Assembly: GCA_022511045.1 (NCBI GenBank)
Contig: JAFLSF010000023.1
Location: forward strand, 1 to 34,199
Direction of reading: 5' to 3'
Length of the DNA stretch: 34,199 nucleotides
DNA from: Prevotella sp.
GTDB lineage: Bacteria; Bacteroidota; Bacteroidia; Bacteroidales; Bacteroidaceae
Shown: positions 7,171-15,500 of the stretch, in pieces
Numbering within the stretch: position 1 is the first letter of the stretch
Layout: each line of letters opens with the position of its first letter
Notes under the pieces: generated by a model
The model's database searches: none
The model's input: only the letters and a program-made list of their open reading frames with translations
What the model was told of the DNA's origin: nothing
Translations under genes and position numbers: made by a program

Positions 7171-8583
7171 ATGGAAAAGAAGAATATATCACGCCGTTCG
7201 TTCTTAAAGATATTCGGAGGGGGTGCTGTTACTACAGCAGCAGTTATGACTGGCTGTAAGTCTAAGACGGAATCAAAGGCTGTCGAGGAATACAAACAAC
7301 AGATAGAACCACCCATTGGTAAGATGACTTATCGCACCAACCCTACTACTGGTGACAAAGTATCATTGCTGGGATTTGGCATGATGCGCCTGCCATCACT
7401 AACAGAGAACAAGGACGACTACGATCAAGAGATGATAAATCGCCAAGTAGATTACGCTATTGAGCATGGTGTCAACTATTTCGACACCAGTCCTGTCTAC
7501 TGTCAAGGAAAGTCAGAAACTTGTACAGGTATTGCTCTGAGCCGTCATAAACGGTCTGAATACTTTGTTGCCACCAAACTATCCAATTTCAATCCTGCCA
7601 CGCAAAGCCGTGAGGCAAGTATTGAAATGTATCATAATTCGATGAAGAATCTGCAAGTAGATTACATTGACTACTATCTGTTACACTCTATTGGTGGCGG
7701 TGGTATGGAAGCCTTTAATACCCGCTATATTGATAATGGTATGCTGGACTATTTGGTTGAGGAGCGCAAGGCTGGGCGTATCCGCAACTTGGGATTCTCC
7801 TATCATGGAGACATTGCCGTATTCGACTGGTTGTTGTCCATGCATGACAAATACAAATGGGATTTCGTCCAGATAGAATTGAACTATTTAGACTGGGATT
7901 ACGCTGACGAAATCAACAGCCGCAACACCGATGCGGTTTACCTGTACAACGAATTACAAAAGCGCGGCATTCCCTCTGTCATTATGGAGCCTCTTTTAGG
8001 AGGCCGATTAGCTAATCTGCCACAATATTTAGTTAATGAATTGAAACAACGTGACCCAGAGCGATCTGTTGCTTCGTGGGCTTTCCGCTATGCAGGGACT
8101 CCAGAGGGTGTGCTTACCGTACTTTCTGGTATGACATATATGGAGCATCTAAAAGACAACCTGCTTTCGTATTGTCCGCTGGTTCCCCTGACGGATGAAG
8201 AGCGGGATTATTTGCACCAAAGCGTAGCCGAACGTATTGTTGGACTGGAGAACATACCTTGCAATGATTGTAAATATTGCATGCCTTGTCCCTACGGCAT
8301 AGACATTCCAGCCATCTTTGTACATTATAATAAATGTAAAAATGAAGGCACACTGCCTCGTCCAAACATGAACAAAGAGTATGCCCGTTTGCGCCGCAAT
8401 TATCTTATTGGTTTGGACCGTGCAGTACCTCGTATGCGACAAGCCGACCACTGCATTGGTTGTGGCCAGTGCGAGCCGCACTGTCCGCAAAACATTCGTA
8501 TTACACGCGAACTACGCAAAATCAGTGAATTCGTGGAAACACTAAAACAAGGTAAGCCCCTGGAATTTGAAAGTAAGAAATAA
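7171..8583 (+). CDS. Tat-exported lipoprotein aldo/keto reductase with 4Fe-4S domain
   Basis: This 470-residue protein has a twin-arginine signal NISRRSFLKIFGG (residues 5-17) followed by a lipobox with Cys29 (VMTGC), so it should be exported folded and lipid-anchored. Residues 50-340 form an aldo/keto reductase barrel with the full catalytic tetrad in place: Asp105 and Tyr110 (FDTSPVY), Lys136 (ATKL) and His172 (LLHS). The C-terminal part has two Cys clusters, Cys364/367/370/373 and Cys428/431/434/438, each followed by Pro as in bacterial ferredoxins. It is the last gene of the tat operon. A nucleotide-dependent oxidoreductase outside the cytoplasm is unusual; electrons could instead come from the polyferredoxin encoded just upstream. 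The substrate is unknown. Confidence 0.9.
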   Translation: MEKKNISRRSFLKIFGGGAVTTAAVMTGCKSKTESKAVEEYKQQIEPPIGKMTYRTNPTTGDKVSLLGFGMMRLPSLTENKDDYDQEMINRQVDYAIEHGVNYFDTSPVYCQGKSETCTGIALSRHKRSEYFVATKLSNFNPATQSREASIEMYHNSMKNLQVDYIDYYLLHSIGGGGMEAFNTRYIDNGMLDYLVEERKAGRIRNLGFSYHGDIAVFDWLLSMHDKYKWDFVQIELNYLDWDYADEINSRNTDAVYLYNELQKRGIPSVIMEPLLGGRLANLPQYLVNELKQRDPERSVASWAFRYAGTPEGVLTVLSGMTYMEHLKDNLLSYCPLVPLTDEERDYLHQSVAERIVGLENIPCNDCKYCMPCPYGIDIPAIFVHYNKCKNEGTLPRPNMNKEYARLRRNYLIGLDRAVPRMRQADHCIGCGQCEPHCPQNIRITRELRKISEFVETLKQGKPLEFESKK

Positions 8584-8585
8584 TT

Positions 8586-9062
8586 TTACTTTTTAGCAGG
8601 AACAAACGTCTCAAAAGTCTGGTCGTCATAATAGACACGGATTTCTGTCACACGACGTGGTTCTTTCTGAGGTATAGATTGATTCACAGGAATAGACACA
8701 TGCCCCATTCCGGGCTCAGCATGTTTGTCCCTGTGATTTGTTTTGTGTCCGCTTTGCTCCGTAGAGGTGGATGTCTCAAATGGAATCATGGGCTCTTGAC
8801 CTATGCTAGATGAAGACGGATTTTCATCGTCAAAAAGGTTGGGGGAGGAAATATATTTGTCACCTACTCCATATAATAGCCACTCTATGTTAATGTCAGG
8901 GATTTTCGCTTTGATAGCATCTACAACATTCAGAGTAGGTCGAGTACGTCCTGTAAAAATGCTTGAGAGAGTGGCGGGGGCTTGCTGAAGGAAATTTGCA
9001 AACTCTTGTTGCGTCATTTTCTGATCCTCCATGATGCTCTTAATTCTGTCTTTCGTTTCCAT
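8586..9062 (-). CDS. XRE-family helix-turn-helix transcriptional regulator
   Basis: This 158-residue protein begins METKDRIKSIMEDQ and has an HTH_3-type domain at about residues 3-62, with MTQQEFANFLQQAPATLSSI as the helix-turn-helix core. The rest is a polar, Ser/Pro-rich linker ending in a short beta-like segment RVTEIRVYYDDQTFETFV. A longer frame reaches 9137, but the TACCTTTG box at 9107-9114 lies downstream of that start, so 9062 is preferred. The stop is two bases from the stop of the Tat-operon reductase on the other strand. It probably regulates itself or nearby genes; no target is evident. Proteins of this plan are common single regulators in Bacteroidales and do not by themselves signal a phage. 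Confidence 0.85.
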   Translation of the reverse strand: METKDRIKSIMEDQKMTQQEFANFLQQAPATLSSIFTGRTRPTLNVVDAIKAKIPDINIEWLLYGVGDKYISSPNLFDDENPSSSSIGQEPMIPFETSTSTEQSGHKTNHRDKHAEPGMGHVSIPVNQSIPQKEPRRVTEIRVYYDDQTFETFVPAKK

Positions 9063-9106
9063 GTGCTTAAAAATAGAGGAAAATTTGCCATTTTTATTTA
9101 ACTTTA

Positions 9107-9114
9107 CAAAGGTA
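9107..9114 (-). promoter_or_regulatory. -7 promoter box of the XRE regulator
   Basis: TACCTTTG on the minus strand lies 44 bp upstream of ATG 9062 and excludes the upstream in-frame start at 9137. A partial CTTG is found at about the -33 position. Confidence 0.6.
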
Positions 9115-9951
9115 AACCATTTTTCGGACATACGCAAGAAATCTGAAAGGTATTTTAAAAATTAAATTATAGATTTCAAATTCAATATTACAAATATATA
9201 ACAACAGAAATGGCTTAATACCATTTACAATTACAAACACAAATATGCTTGAGTAAACTTTGACTAAGTCTTATAACAACGGATTTTAATAATTATCTGG
9301 TTCTTAATATAATAAAATAGACATAAATAGCACCTAAAATAGCAGATATGCAAACTAAGAGGCAAAATGGCATAAAGTACTTATAATACAGGCTGAACAA
9401 ATAAACATAATTTACTGATTATTATAGTTATACATACTAATACTAAAACATGCATATACTTTAATTTATTATTCTAAATTGACTGGTTCTATTTTGTAAA
9501 TATACATAAAGACGTATTGGTTTTATTTTGTAAACTCCAAATTTCCTTCTACACATCAAAATTGTCCTGCTTTTGTGTTTGTTTTTAGGTTTCTAAATTC
9601 AGAATATCATATCTTAAAATTGGCTAAATCAAAATTCTCTCGATTTTTTAGACTCATTTTTCCCATTTTTCTGTGTTTTCTGCACTATTGGATGGAAAAA
9701 TAGAAATGAGCAAAATATAAAGGGTTATTATTCGGCGAAATCGCTTTGTACATCAGCATTTGAACCTATTTTTTCTTGTCAGGAAAAACTCGCGTTCTAG
9801 AAAAATAAGTGTACTAAAAAGAGTGAGAAAGGGACAAAAACACGAGGAAAGTAAAACTTTTTCGTCCTTAAAATAGATTAAAATATCAAAAATTCAGGCT
9901 ATTTTCATCTACATTCCTACCTTATAACTTAACAGGTAGACCTTGATGTTT
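9115..9951. other. Long AT-rich intergenic region with no recognised gene
   Basis: About 840 bp between the XRE gene promoter and the holA stop have no plausible coding frame and are strongly AT-rich. The region holds a 17-bp imperfect direct repeat (9484-9534), an imperfect hairpin GGAC-AAAA/TTTT-GTCC (9832-9867) and a CTACCT/AGGTAG stem (9917-9939) just beyond the holA 3' end. I see no tRNA, transposase remnant, DnaA-box cluster or inverted termini. Confidence 0.6.
9484..9534 (+). repeat. 17-bp direct repeat in AT-rich region
   Basis: TGGTTCTATTTTGTAAA (9484-9500) recurs as TGGTTTTATTTTGTAAA (9518-9534), one mismatch, with starts 34 bp apart. It could be a paired binding site or the trace of a lost element. 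Confidence 0.6.
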
Positions 9952-10977
9952 TCAATGCAAAATGAAGAACAATAGTTCTTTCATCAACTCCCCTGCTGGA
10001 GTATTCGGGTTATCTAGTCCTTTACTCTTGGCATCCGTCTCTCGCATCTTCGAGATAATCTGCATCACTTTCATGGCAGAATAATTGTGCATGCCTGTCA
10101 TGTAGTCACGAGCGGCCCAAGGTGTTCTCATGTCGAGCCATTGTGCCAACGCCTCTTGACTATCCTTTTGCGGACAATAATAGGAAATCATTAAGTTTTG
10201 AAAATAATTAAACAAAAGAGGCAACAAGGCGTAGAGTCCTCCAGCCTTTGGATTCTCATCAAAATACTTAATAATCTGATTTGCCTTTAACACATTGCGA
10301 TTGATAATCGCATCGCGTAACTCAAAAGCATTATAATCCTTACTCACCCCTATTTGGTCCTCCACCACTTGGGGCGTCACCCGTCTATTCTGTTCTGGCA
10401 GAGAAAGTAGCACCTTGTCCAGTTCTCCTGTCAGTCGACTTAGATCTGTCCCAATGGAGTCGGCTATCATTTGTGTCGACTTCGGATCTATGGATGCCTC
10501 GCGAGTTTTCAAGTAGCGTTCTATGAATCCTGACAGGTCACGTTCGTTCAGTTTTTTGCTCTCAAACAACACGCCGGCCTCACGGATAGCCTTTACATAA
10601 GCTTGTTTTCGACCGTCAATCTTGCCGTTTTTGTGGCACATGACAAGAATAGTCGACGGCATGGGCTGGCGAAAATACCTCTCCAGTGGCTCTGTATTCT
10701 TAATATTCTGCGCCTCCTTGACAATTATCACCTGCCGTTCGGCCATCATAGGATAGCGTTTAGCGGCATCTACAACCTGTGATGCATTAACATCAGAGCC
10801 GAAAAGAATCGTCTGATTAAAGTCCCGCTCCTCAGGTTGCAGAGCGTTCTCTGCTATCCAATCGCTGATTTTATCAATGTAATACGGCTCCTCACCCATC
10901 AGATAGTAGACAGGTTGAAACTGACGCTCTCTGAGAGCCGCCATCACAGTGTCGTATGTTACTGCTGCTTGAGCCAT
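9952..10977 (-). CDS. holA: DNA polymerase III delta subunit
   Basis: This protein of 341 residues (from MAQAAVTYDTV) is the clamp-loader delta subunit, which opens the sliding clamp and helps load it on primed DNA. Family features are the N-terminal AAA+-like domain without a Walker A Lys, with PVYYLMGEEPYYIDKISDWI near the start and ERDFNQTILFG after it, the middle segment DLSGFIERYL, and the C-terminal collar region containing FELRDAIINRN and KAGGLYALLPLLFNYF. The in-frame upstream start at 10989 lies inside the -7 box, so ATG 10977 is chosen. The gene is monocistronic here and divergent from rho; its mRNA leader should be only a few bases long. Confidence 0.92.
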   Translation of the reverse strand: MAQAAVTYDTVMAALRERQFQPVYYLMGEEPYYIDKISDWIAENALQPEERDFNQTILFGSDVNASQVVDAAKRYPMMAERQVIIVKEAQNIKNTEPLERYFRQPMPSTILVMCHKNGKIDGRKQAYVKAIREAGVLFESKKLNERDLSGFIERYLKTREASIDPKSTQMIADSIGTDLSRLTGELDKVLLSLPEQNRRVTPQVVEDQIGVSKDYNAFELRDAIINRNVLKANQIIKYFDENPKAGGLYALLPLLFNYFQNLMISYYCPQKDSQEALAQWLDMRTPWAARDYMTGMHNYSAMKVMQIISKMRETDAKSKGLDNPNTPAGELMKELLFFILH

Positions 10978-10986
10978 AATCGTTTG

Positions 10987-10994
10987 CAAAGATA
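10987..10994 (-). promoter_or_regulatory. -7 promoter box of holA
   Basis: TATCTTTG on the minus strand is separated from the holA ATG by only nine bases, which predicts a nearly leaderless transcript. It also rules out the start codon at 10989. Confidence 0.6.
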
Positions 10995-11077
10995 GTGCAA
11001 AGCAATTGAAAAACCAAGAGAATAATCATTTTTCTTTCGTTGCTCTCTCAGAGGGAAAATATTATTTCAAAAAATTA

Positions 11078-11109
11078 TTTGGACGTTTCAAAATTATTCT
11101 GTACCTTTG
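11078..11109 (+). promoter_or_regulatory. Promoter of rho-rsmG
   Basis: TTTG (11078-11081), 20 bp, then TACCTTTG (11102-11109) gives an almost ideal Bacteroidota sigma factor promoter. The predicted 5' leader is about 95 nt and includes a small GAAAC/GTTTC stem; a leader of this size could host autoregulation by Rho. Confidence 0.75.
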
Positions 11110-11211
11110 CATGCGATTTCTGAAACTACGTGTTTCCATTCGCGAAGCACTTGATTCCAATCATATACAATCCACAATATTTGAAGTTATAACGTATTAT
11201 TGTATATAAAT

Positions 11212-13152
11212 ATGTACACGAAAGAAGAATTAGAACAGCTTCCTATCCCCGAACTAATGGAGATAGCCAGCGAATTAGGCATTAAAGTTTCACAAAACGA
11301 CGAACTGGAAACAGTCATATATGCCATTCTCGACAAGGCTGCCGAAAACTCTGCCGCTGGTTTGCCAACCCCTAAACGCAAGCGTGCTCGCATAGCTAAG
11401 AACGATAACAAGGTATATACCGTCAATGGTTCGGACGGCGAGAATCTGGACACAAAGGCACAGAAGAAGACGACCAGCAAAAAGCCTACGATTGATTCCC
11501 TTTTTGCCGAGCAGGAGGCCGCAGAAGCTGAAGCCAAAAGCAAGGAGCAAGAGAATGTTGTCGAGGCTGATTCTGCGGAGCAGCCTGCCGAAGAAACTTC
11601 AGACACAGAAAAGCCTGCGCCCAAGAAACGCGGCCGTAAATCTAAGAAAGAACTGGAGGAGATTGCCGCCGCACAAGCTGCCCTACAAGCTGAGACCGAG
11701 CAGTCGGAGACCATCCCCGAAGAGACACAGGACGACGGCAATCAGCAGGAGCCTATTGATGAGAACCTTATCAGCCAATTGCAGGAAAAGATGGCAAAGC
11801 ATAATCAAGAGGTTGCCGCAGAGGCCGAGCCTAACCCAGAGGGCATCTGGGACGGAGACCCGGGCGACGGCACTGACTTCATTCCTATTATCGACCTACC
11901 CATCGAGGACCAGGCTGCCATCCCTACCCTTGACATTTTCGACCGTCCCATTGTTCAACAGATGCCCCAAGAGTCTTTCGAAGAGAGGCAACCAATTGCC
12001 AACAACCACCCACAAATCGAGCGTTTCGACTTTGGGAACTTGATTACGGGCAATGGTGTGTTGGAAATTATGCAGGACGGCTACGGTTTCCTGCGTTCTT
12101 CAGACTACAACTACCTGTCTTCTCCAGATGACATCTACGTATCGTCCCAGCAAATTAAGCGCTGGAGCCTGAAGACAGGAGACGTGGTGGACTGCACCGT
12201 TCGTCCGCCCCACGACAACGAAAAATACTTTGCACTGAGTGAGGTAAAGACTATCAACGGCCGTCTGCCTCAGGAGGTACGCGACCGCGTTTCGTTCGAG
12301 CACCTCACACCACTATTCCCCGAGGAGAAGTTCACCCTTTGTAATGACCCTGCCACAACTAATCCTTCCGTGCGTATAGTCGACCTCTTCTCACCCATCG
12401 GAAAGGGGCAGCGTGCGCTCATTGTGGCTCAACCCAAGACTGGTAAAACTCTTTTAATGAAAGATATAGCCAACGCCATTGCCGCCAACCATCCAGAGGC
12501 TTACATCATGATGTTGCTCATTGACGAGCGCCCCGAGGAGGTAACGGACATGGCCCGCACCGTCAATGCCGAGGTCATTGCCTCAACCTTCGACGAGCCT
12601 GCCGACCGTCACGTCAAGATTGCCGGCATTGTGCTGGAGAAGGCCAAGCGCATGGTAGAGTGCGGACACGACGTAGTCATTTTCCTCGATAGCATCACCC
12701 GTCTGGCTCGTGCCTACAACACTGTCAGCCCCGCCTCTGGCAAGGTGCTCACTGGCGGTGTCGACGCCAACGCCCTACAGAAACCCAAGCGCTTCTTCGG
12801 TGCCGCCCGTAACATTGAAGGCGGAGGCTCGCTGACCATCATTGCTACTGCTCTGACGGACACTGGTTCCAAGATGGACGAGGTCATCTTCGAGGAGTTC
12901 AAGGGCACAGGCAACTCCGAGTTGCAACTCGACCGTATGCTGGCCAACAAGCGCATCTATCCTTCCGTCAATCTGGTACTTTCCAGCACACGTCGCGACG
13001 ACTTGCTGCAAGACCAGACCACGCTGAACCGCATGTGGATTATCCGTAAGTTCATTGCCGAAATGAACCCCATCGAGGCCATGAGTACCATCCGTGACCG
13101 TCTGGTACACACCAAGTCCAACGAAGAATTCCTCATCAGCATGAACGGATAA
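11212..13152 (+). CDS. rho: Transcription termination factor Rho with long disordered insert
   Basis: The hexameric RNA helicase Rho releases transcripts. Numbering from the upstream TTG frame at 11200, the N-terminal helical domain spans about 5-50, an acidic, Ala/Glu/Gln-rich disordered insert runs about 55-275, the cold-shock-type RNA-binding domain starts near 278 (DGYGFLRS 293-300), and the ATPase core has Walker A QPKTGKT (411-417), Walker B VVIFLDS (492-498), Q-loop SGKVLTGG (513-520) and R-loop GTGNSEL (569-575). At 646 residues it is far longer than E. coli Rho (419), because of the insert. The insert contains basic patches, including KKRGRKSKK, which resembles an AT-hook. The ATG 11212 is preferred over TTG 11200. 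rsmG follows after 13 bases, so the two form an operon. Confidence 0.96.
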   Translation: MYTKEELEQLPIPELMEIASELGIKVSQNDELETVIYAILDKAAENSAAGLPTPKRKRARIAKNDNKVYTVNGSDGENLDTKAQKKTTSKKPTIDSLFAEQEAAEAEAKSKEQENVVEADSAEQPAEETSDTEKPAPKKRGRKSKKELEEIAAAQAALQAETEQSETIPEETQDDGNQQEPIDENLISQLQEKMAKHNQEVAAEAEPNPEGIWDGDPGDGTDFIPIIDLPIEDQAAIPTLDIFDRPIVQQMPQESFEERQPIANNHPQIERFDFGNLITGNGVLEIMQDGYGFLRSSDYNYLSSPDDIYVSSQQIKRWSLKTGDVVDCTVRPPHDNEKYFALSEVKTINGRLPQEVRDRVSFEHLTPLFPEEKFTLCNDPATTNPSVRIVDLFSPIGKGQRALIVAQPKTGKTLLMKDIANAIAANHPEAYIMMLLIDERPEEVTDMARTVNAEVIASTFDEPADRHVKIAGIVLEKAKRMVECGHDVVIFLDSITRLARAYNTVSPASGKVLTGGVDANALQKPKRFFGAARNIEGGGSLTIIATALTDTGSKMDEVIFEEFKGTGNSELQLDRMLANKRIYPSVNLVLSSTRRDDLLQDQTTLNRMWIIRKFIAEMNPIEAMSTIRDRLVHTKSNEEFLISMNG

Positions 13153-13165
13153 GGCCACAACGGAT

Positions 13166-13789
13166 ATGATAGACATCATTCTGAAATATTTCCCAAATTT
13201 AAGCGTCGAGCAGCAGCAACAAATAACTGCGCTCGACGCTTTATATCGCGACTGGAACGCTAAAATCAACGTCATTTCACGCAAGGACATTGACAATCTC
13301 TACGAGCACCACGTGTTACACTCGATGGCCATTGCCCGCATGGTAAACTTTCGCCCAGGCACCACCATCCTCGACTTCGGCACAGGCGGCGGCTTTCCAG
13401 GCATCCCCCTCGCCATCCTCTTTCCCGACTGCCAGTTCAAGCTCATTGACGGCACGGGCAAGAAAATTCGCGTGGCACAAGAAGTGTGCAATGCCATCAA
13501 CCTCAACAATTGCCAACCCGAGCACCTGCGCGGTGAGGACGAAAAAGGACGCTACGACTTCATTGTCAGCCGTGCCGTCATGCCCCTGCCAGACCTTGTG
13601 AAGATAGTTCGCAAGAACATCCGTCGTGAGAGCCGCAATGCCTTGCCCAACGGCATCCTCTGCCTCAAGGGCGGAAACGTGGAAGGCGAGCTTCAGCCCT
13701 TCCGCAAAATCGCAGAAACGGCCCACCTCAGTCAGTGGTTCTCCGAGGAGTGGTTCCACGAAAAACACGTCATCTACCTACCTCTGTAA
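13166..13789 (+). CDS. rsmG: 16S rRNA (guanine-527-N7) methyltransferase RsmG
   Basis: This 207-residue SAM-dependent methyltransferase (formerly GidB) modifies G527 in the 530 loop of 16S rRNA; loss in other bacteria gives low-level streptomycin resistance. The SAM-binding motif ILDFGTGGGFPGIPLAI lies at residues 68-84, preceded by the family motif WNAKINVISRKD and the HHVLHS segment, and followed by YDFIVSRAVMPLPDL. The length is typical. It is 13 bases downstream of rho and ends an operon facing the CAT-like gene; about 426 bp of non-coding DNA follows. Confidence 0.94.
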   Translation: MIDIILKYFPNLSVEQQQQITALDALYRDWNAKINVISRKDIDNLYEHHVLHSMAIARMVNFRPGTTILDFGTGGGFPGIPLAILFPDCQFKLIDGTGKKIRVAQEVCNAINLNNCQPEHLRGEDEKGRYDFIVSRAVMPLPDLVKIVRKNIRRESRNALPNGILCLKGGNVEGELQPFRKIAETAHLSQWFSEEWFHEKHVIYLPL

Positions 13790-13928
13790 TCCCCCACACT
13801 TGTTTTAGTAATTCCTTACACTTATCTGAGTAACACCCATCATTTATCCAAACAACTCCCCACATTTCTCACACATTTAGGAACTCTTTCAGCAAACCAT
13901 AGGCTCGTACCTAACAAATCGTATTTTC

Positions 13929-13950
13929 GCCGCCAACGAAGCGGCATTTT
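13929..13950 (+). terminator. Possible terminator of the rho-rsmG operon
   Basis: GCCGC (13929-13933) and GCGGC (13941-13945) form a 5-bp GC stem with a 7-base loop followed by ATTTT. It is short, lies 140 bases after rsmG, and is only a candidate. Confidence 0.35.
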
Positions 13951-14005
13951 ATCGACGATGAAACGACACTTTGTTAGCGACAAATTAGCGCTTTTATAAA
14001 CACTT

Positions 14006-14141
14006 GATTCTCAAACTGTTTTAACAAGCACCTTTGTTTCCCTTGACGAGGCCTATCTACGTCCTTGTTGAGCCCTATTCACACGACCCGTGAGGCCTAT
14101 CCTCAAAGGCAACGAGGCCCATTCTCGTCTGCATTGCAGAC
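14006..14141 (+). repeat. Four-unit 22-bp-period GAGGCCTAT array, copy A
   Basis: GAGGCCTAT or a one-base variant begins at 14048, 14070, 14092 and 14114, exactly 22 bp apart, with 13 variable bases between. The array ends in a perfect GTCTGC/GCAGAC hairpin (14127-14141). The 122 bp 14006-14127 match the reverse complement of 25041-25162 without gaps, about 106 identities by hand count. It lies between the convergent 3' ends of rsmG and the CAT-like gene. The remainder of 13790-14215 shows nothing else that I recognise apart from the candidate terminator. Confidence 0.85.
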
Positions 14142-14215
14142 TTGAAACAATCATATTTTGTTACAGCCGCTTGAACCAGATAGCAAAGAGACACCAACAT
14201 AGAAAGGATGGCGCA

Positions 14216-14833
14216 TCATTGCAACATATTTATTTCTCGCTGAACAATATCCAAGAAACGGGCAGCATGGGCTCCATCCATCTGTGTATGGTGAAATTGG
14301 AAAGACACGGTGAGCGTGGTTTTTAGCAAGTGGCGTTTGTATCGTCCCCAGATTATGAACGGATTATTGAAAACGCCGCTATACATTCCCACCGCTCCAT
14401 CTATTTCATATTGCGCCAATGCAGAAGTTCCAATAACCATATAATCTGCCAGGTCGTGGTTTACACCACTTTCTCTTACTTGCTCCGTATACTTTAGATA
14501 ACTCTCATTAAACCTCCACAGATTATCACAATAAGGAATATCACACGAACTCACCTCCCCCATTTTGTTGGCAACAATGGTATTTACTGCTATCTTATCA
14601 TATTGAATAAGTTTTTGACCTACAGGCAGCACGTAGAACTCCTTGACTTGACATGCCGCCTTTCCAATACACCAGCACAACAGCATATTGAACTTCATCC
14701 CTTTCTTCTTGCTAATCCTTAACAATCGCGACACATTCAACGTCTTAAATAACGTAACCATCGGCATAGGTGCGTTCATCCACATCTCAAATGCGTATGC
14801 CCTTGTCGTCTCATGAGGATCTATCTCTTTCAT
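14216..14833 (-). CDS. Chloramphenicol acetyltransferase-like (CatA family) protein
   Basis: This 205-residue protein has the CAT fold signature near the C-terminus: HHTQMDG (181-187) places the catalytic His at 182 and the structural Asp at 186, and Ser137 in GTSAL aligns with the Ser148 that stabilises the transition state in CAT III. The N-terminal RAYAFEMWMNAPMPMVTLF also fits the family. It would transfer acetyl from acetyl-CoA to a hydroxyl. Many chromosomal CatA-like proteins of Bacteroidales have no shown drug activity, so resistance should not be assumed. It is the last gene of a minus-strand run, eight bases after the MBL hydrolase gene. Confidence 0.85.
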   Translation of the reverse strand: MKEIDPHETTRAYAFEMWMNAPMPMVTLFKTLNVSRLLRISKKKGMKFNMLLCWCIGKAACQVKEFYVLPVGQKLIQYDKIAVNTIVANKMGEVSSCDIPYCDNLWRFNESYLKYTEQVRESGVNHDLADYMVIGTSALAQYEIDGAVGMYSGVFNNPFIIWGRYKRHLLKTTLTVSFQFHHTQMDGAHAARFLDIVQREINMLQ

Positions 14834-14841
14834 CTCCAGAT

Positions 14842-15489
14842 TTAGCTGCGCAAATAAGGATTGTACTGCAACTCATCGGCGATGGTAGTCTGGGGACCAT
14901 GTCCGGAAAGTATAACCGTCTCAGAAGGCAATGCAGCCACGACGTTACGGAGGGAGGCCTCCATTTCTGACCAACTGCCTTCAGCAAAGTCAGTACGTCC
15001 AATACTCATACGAAACAAGGTGTCGCCAGTGAAGGCGGTTCGCTCCTCAGCACAATAAAACAAGCAAGAGCCGTGACTATGACCTGGGGTGCACAATACT
15101 TTCAGCGTATGATGGCCAAATGTGATGTTGTCACCATCATTCAGAAGACGACCTACGGGCGGTTGTTCTTCAGTAATTTGTAAGCCGAGTAGTGCACTGG
15201 CCTGTTGAGGCAGATGCTCTACTAACTGCTGGTCGCCAGCACAGATTTCCACTTTCAGCCCATACTGCCGATAAACATAGGCATTGCCAAAGTTGTGGTC
15301 CAAATGGCCATGCGTTGCTAATAGATGGACAGGAGTGAGCTGTTGCTCACGGATATAAGTATCAAGGGCAGAGAACTCCTCGTCATAATAAGCACCACAA
15401 TCAATGATGACACACTCCCTTGTATCATCGCTCACCACGTAGCAGTTCTCCTGCAACGGGTTACACATCAAGCGTTTTACGTTAAACAT
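14842..15489 (-). CDS. MBL-fold hydrolase, glyoxalase II-like
   Basis: This 215-residue metallo-beta-lactamase-fold protein carries the metal-binding motif THGHLDH (59-65) and further ligands at His137 (CTPGHSHG), Asp156 (FTGDTLF) and His197 (LSGHGPQT). It has no signal peptide, so it is cytoplasmic. This short form lacks the C-terminal helical domain of true glyoxalase II and is generally annotated as a hydroxyacylglutathione hydrolase-like or thioester hydrolase; its substrate cannot be read from the sequence. It starts 11 bases after the GHL10 gene stop and belongs to the same run. Confidence 0.88.
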   Translation of the reverse strand: MFNVKRLMCNPLQENCYVVSDDTRECVIIDCGAYYDEEFSALDTYIREQQLTPVHLLATHGHLDHNFGNAYVYRQYGLKVEICAGDQQLVEHLPQQASALLGLQITEEQPPVGRLLNDGDNITFGHHTLKVLCTPGHSHGSCLFYCAEERTAFTGDTLFRMSIGRTDFAEGSWSEMEASLRNVVAALPSETVILSGHGPQTTIADELQYNPYLRS

Positions 15490-15500
15490 AGCACTGGAAC

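Noticed and set aside
8586..9062. XRE regulator as a prophage repressor
   Set aside because: No phage genes in the neighbourhood and the gene is packed against the tat operon.
9115..9951. Replication origin or prophage attachment site in the AT-rich region
   Set aside because: No cluster of DnaA boxes, no dnaA nearby, no integrase, tRNA or matching att repeats.
11187..11741. 184-residue minus-strand frame opposite the Rho insert
   Set aside because: It is a product of the biased composition of the Rho insert; the Ser/Ala/Cys-rich translation shows no domain.
14048..14135. CRISPR-like reading of the GAGGCCTAT array
   Set aside because: The shared unit is only 9 bp with 13-base variable parts, far below repeat and spacer sizes, and no cas gene is near.
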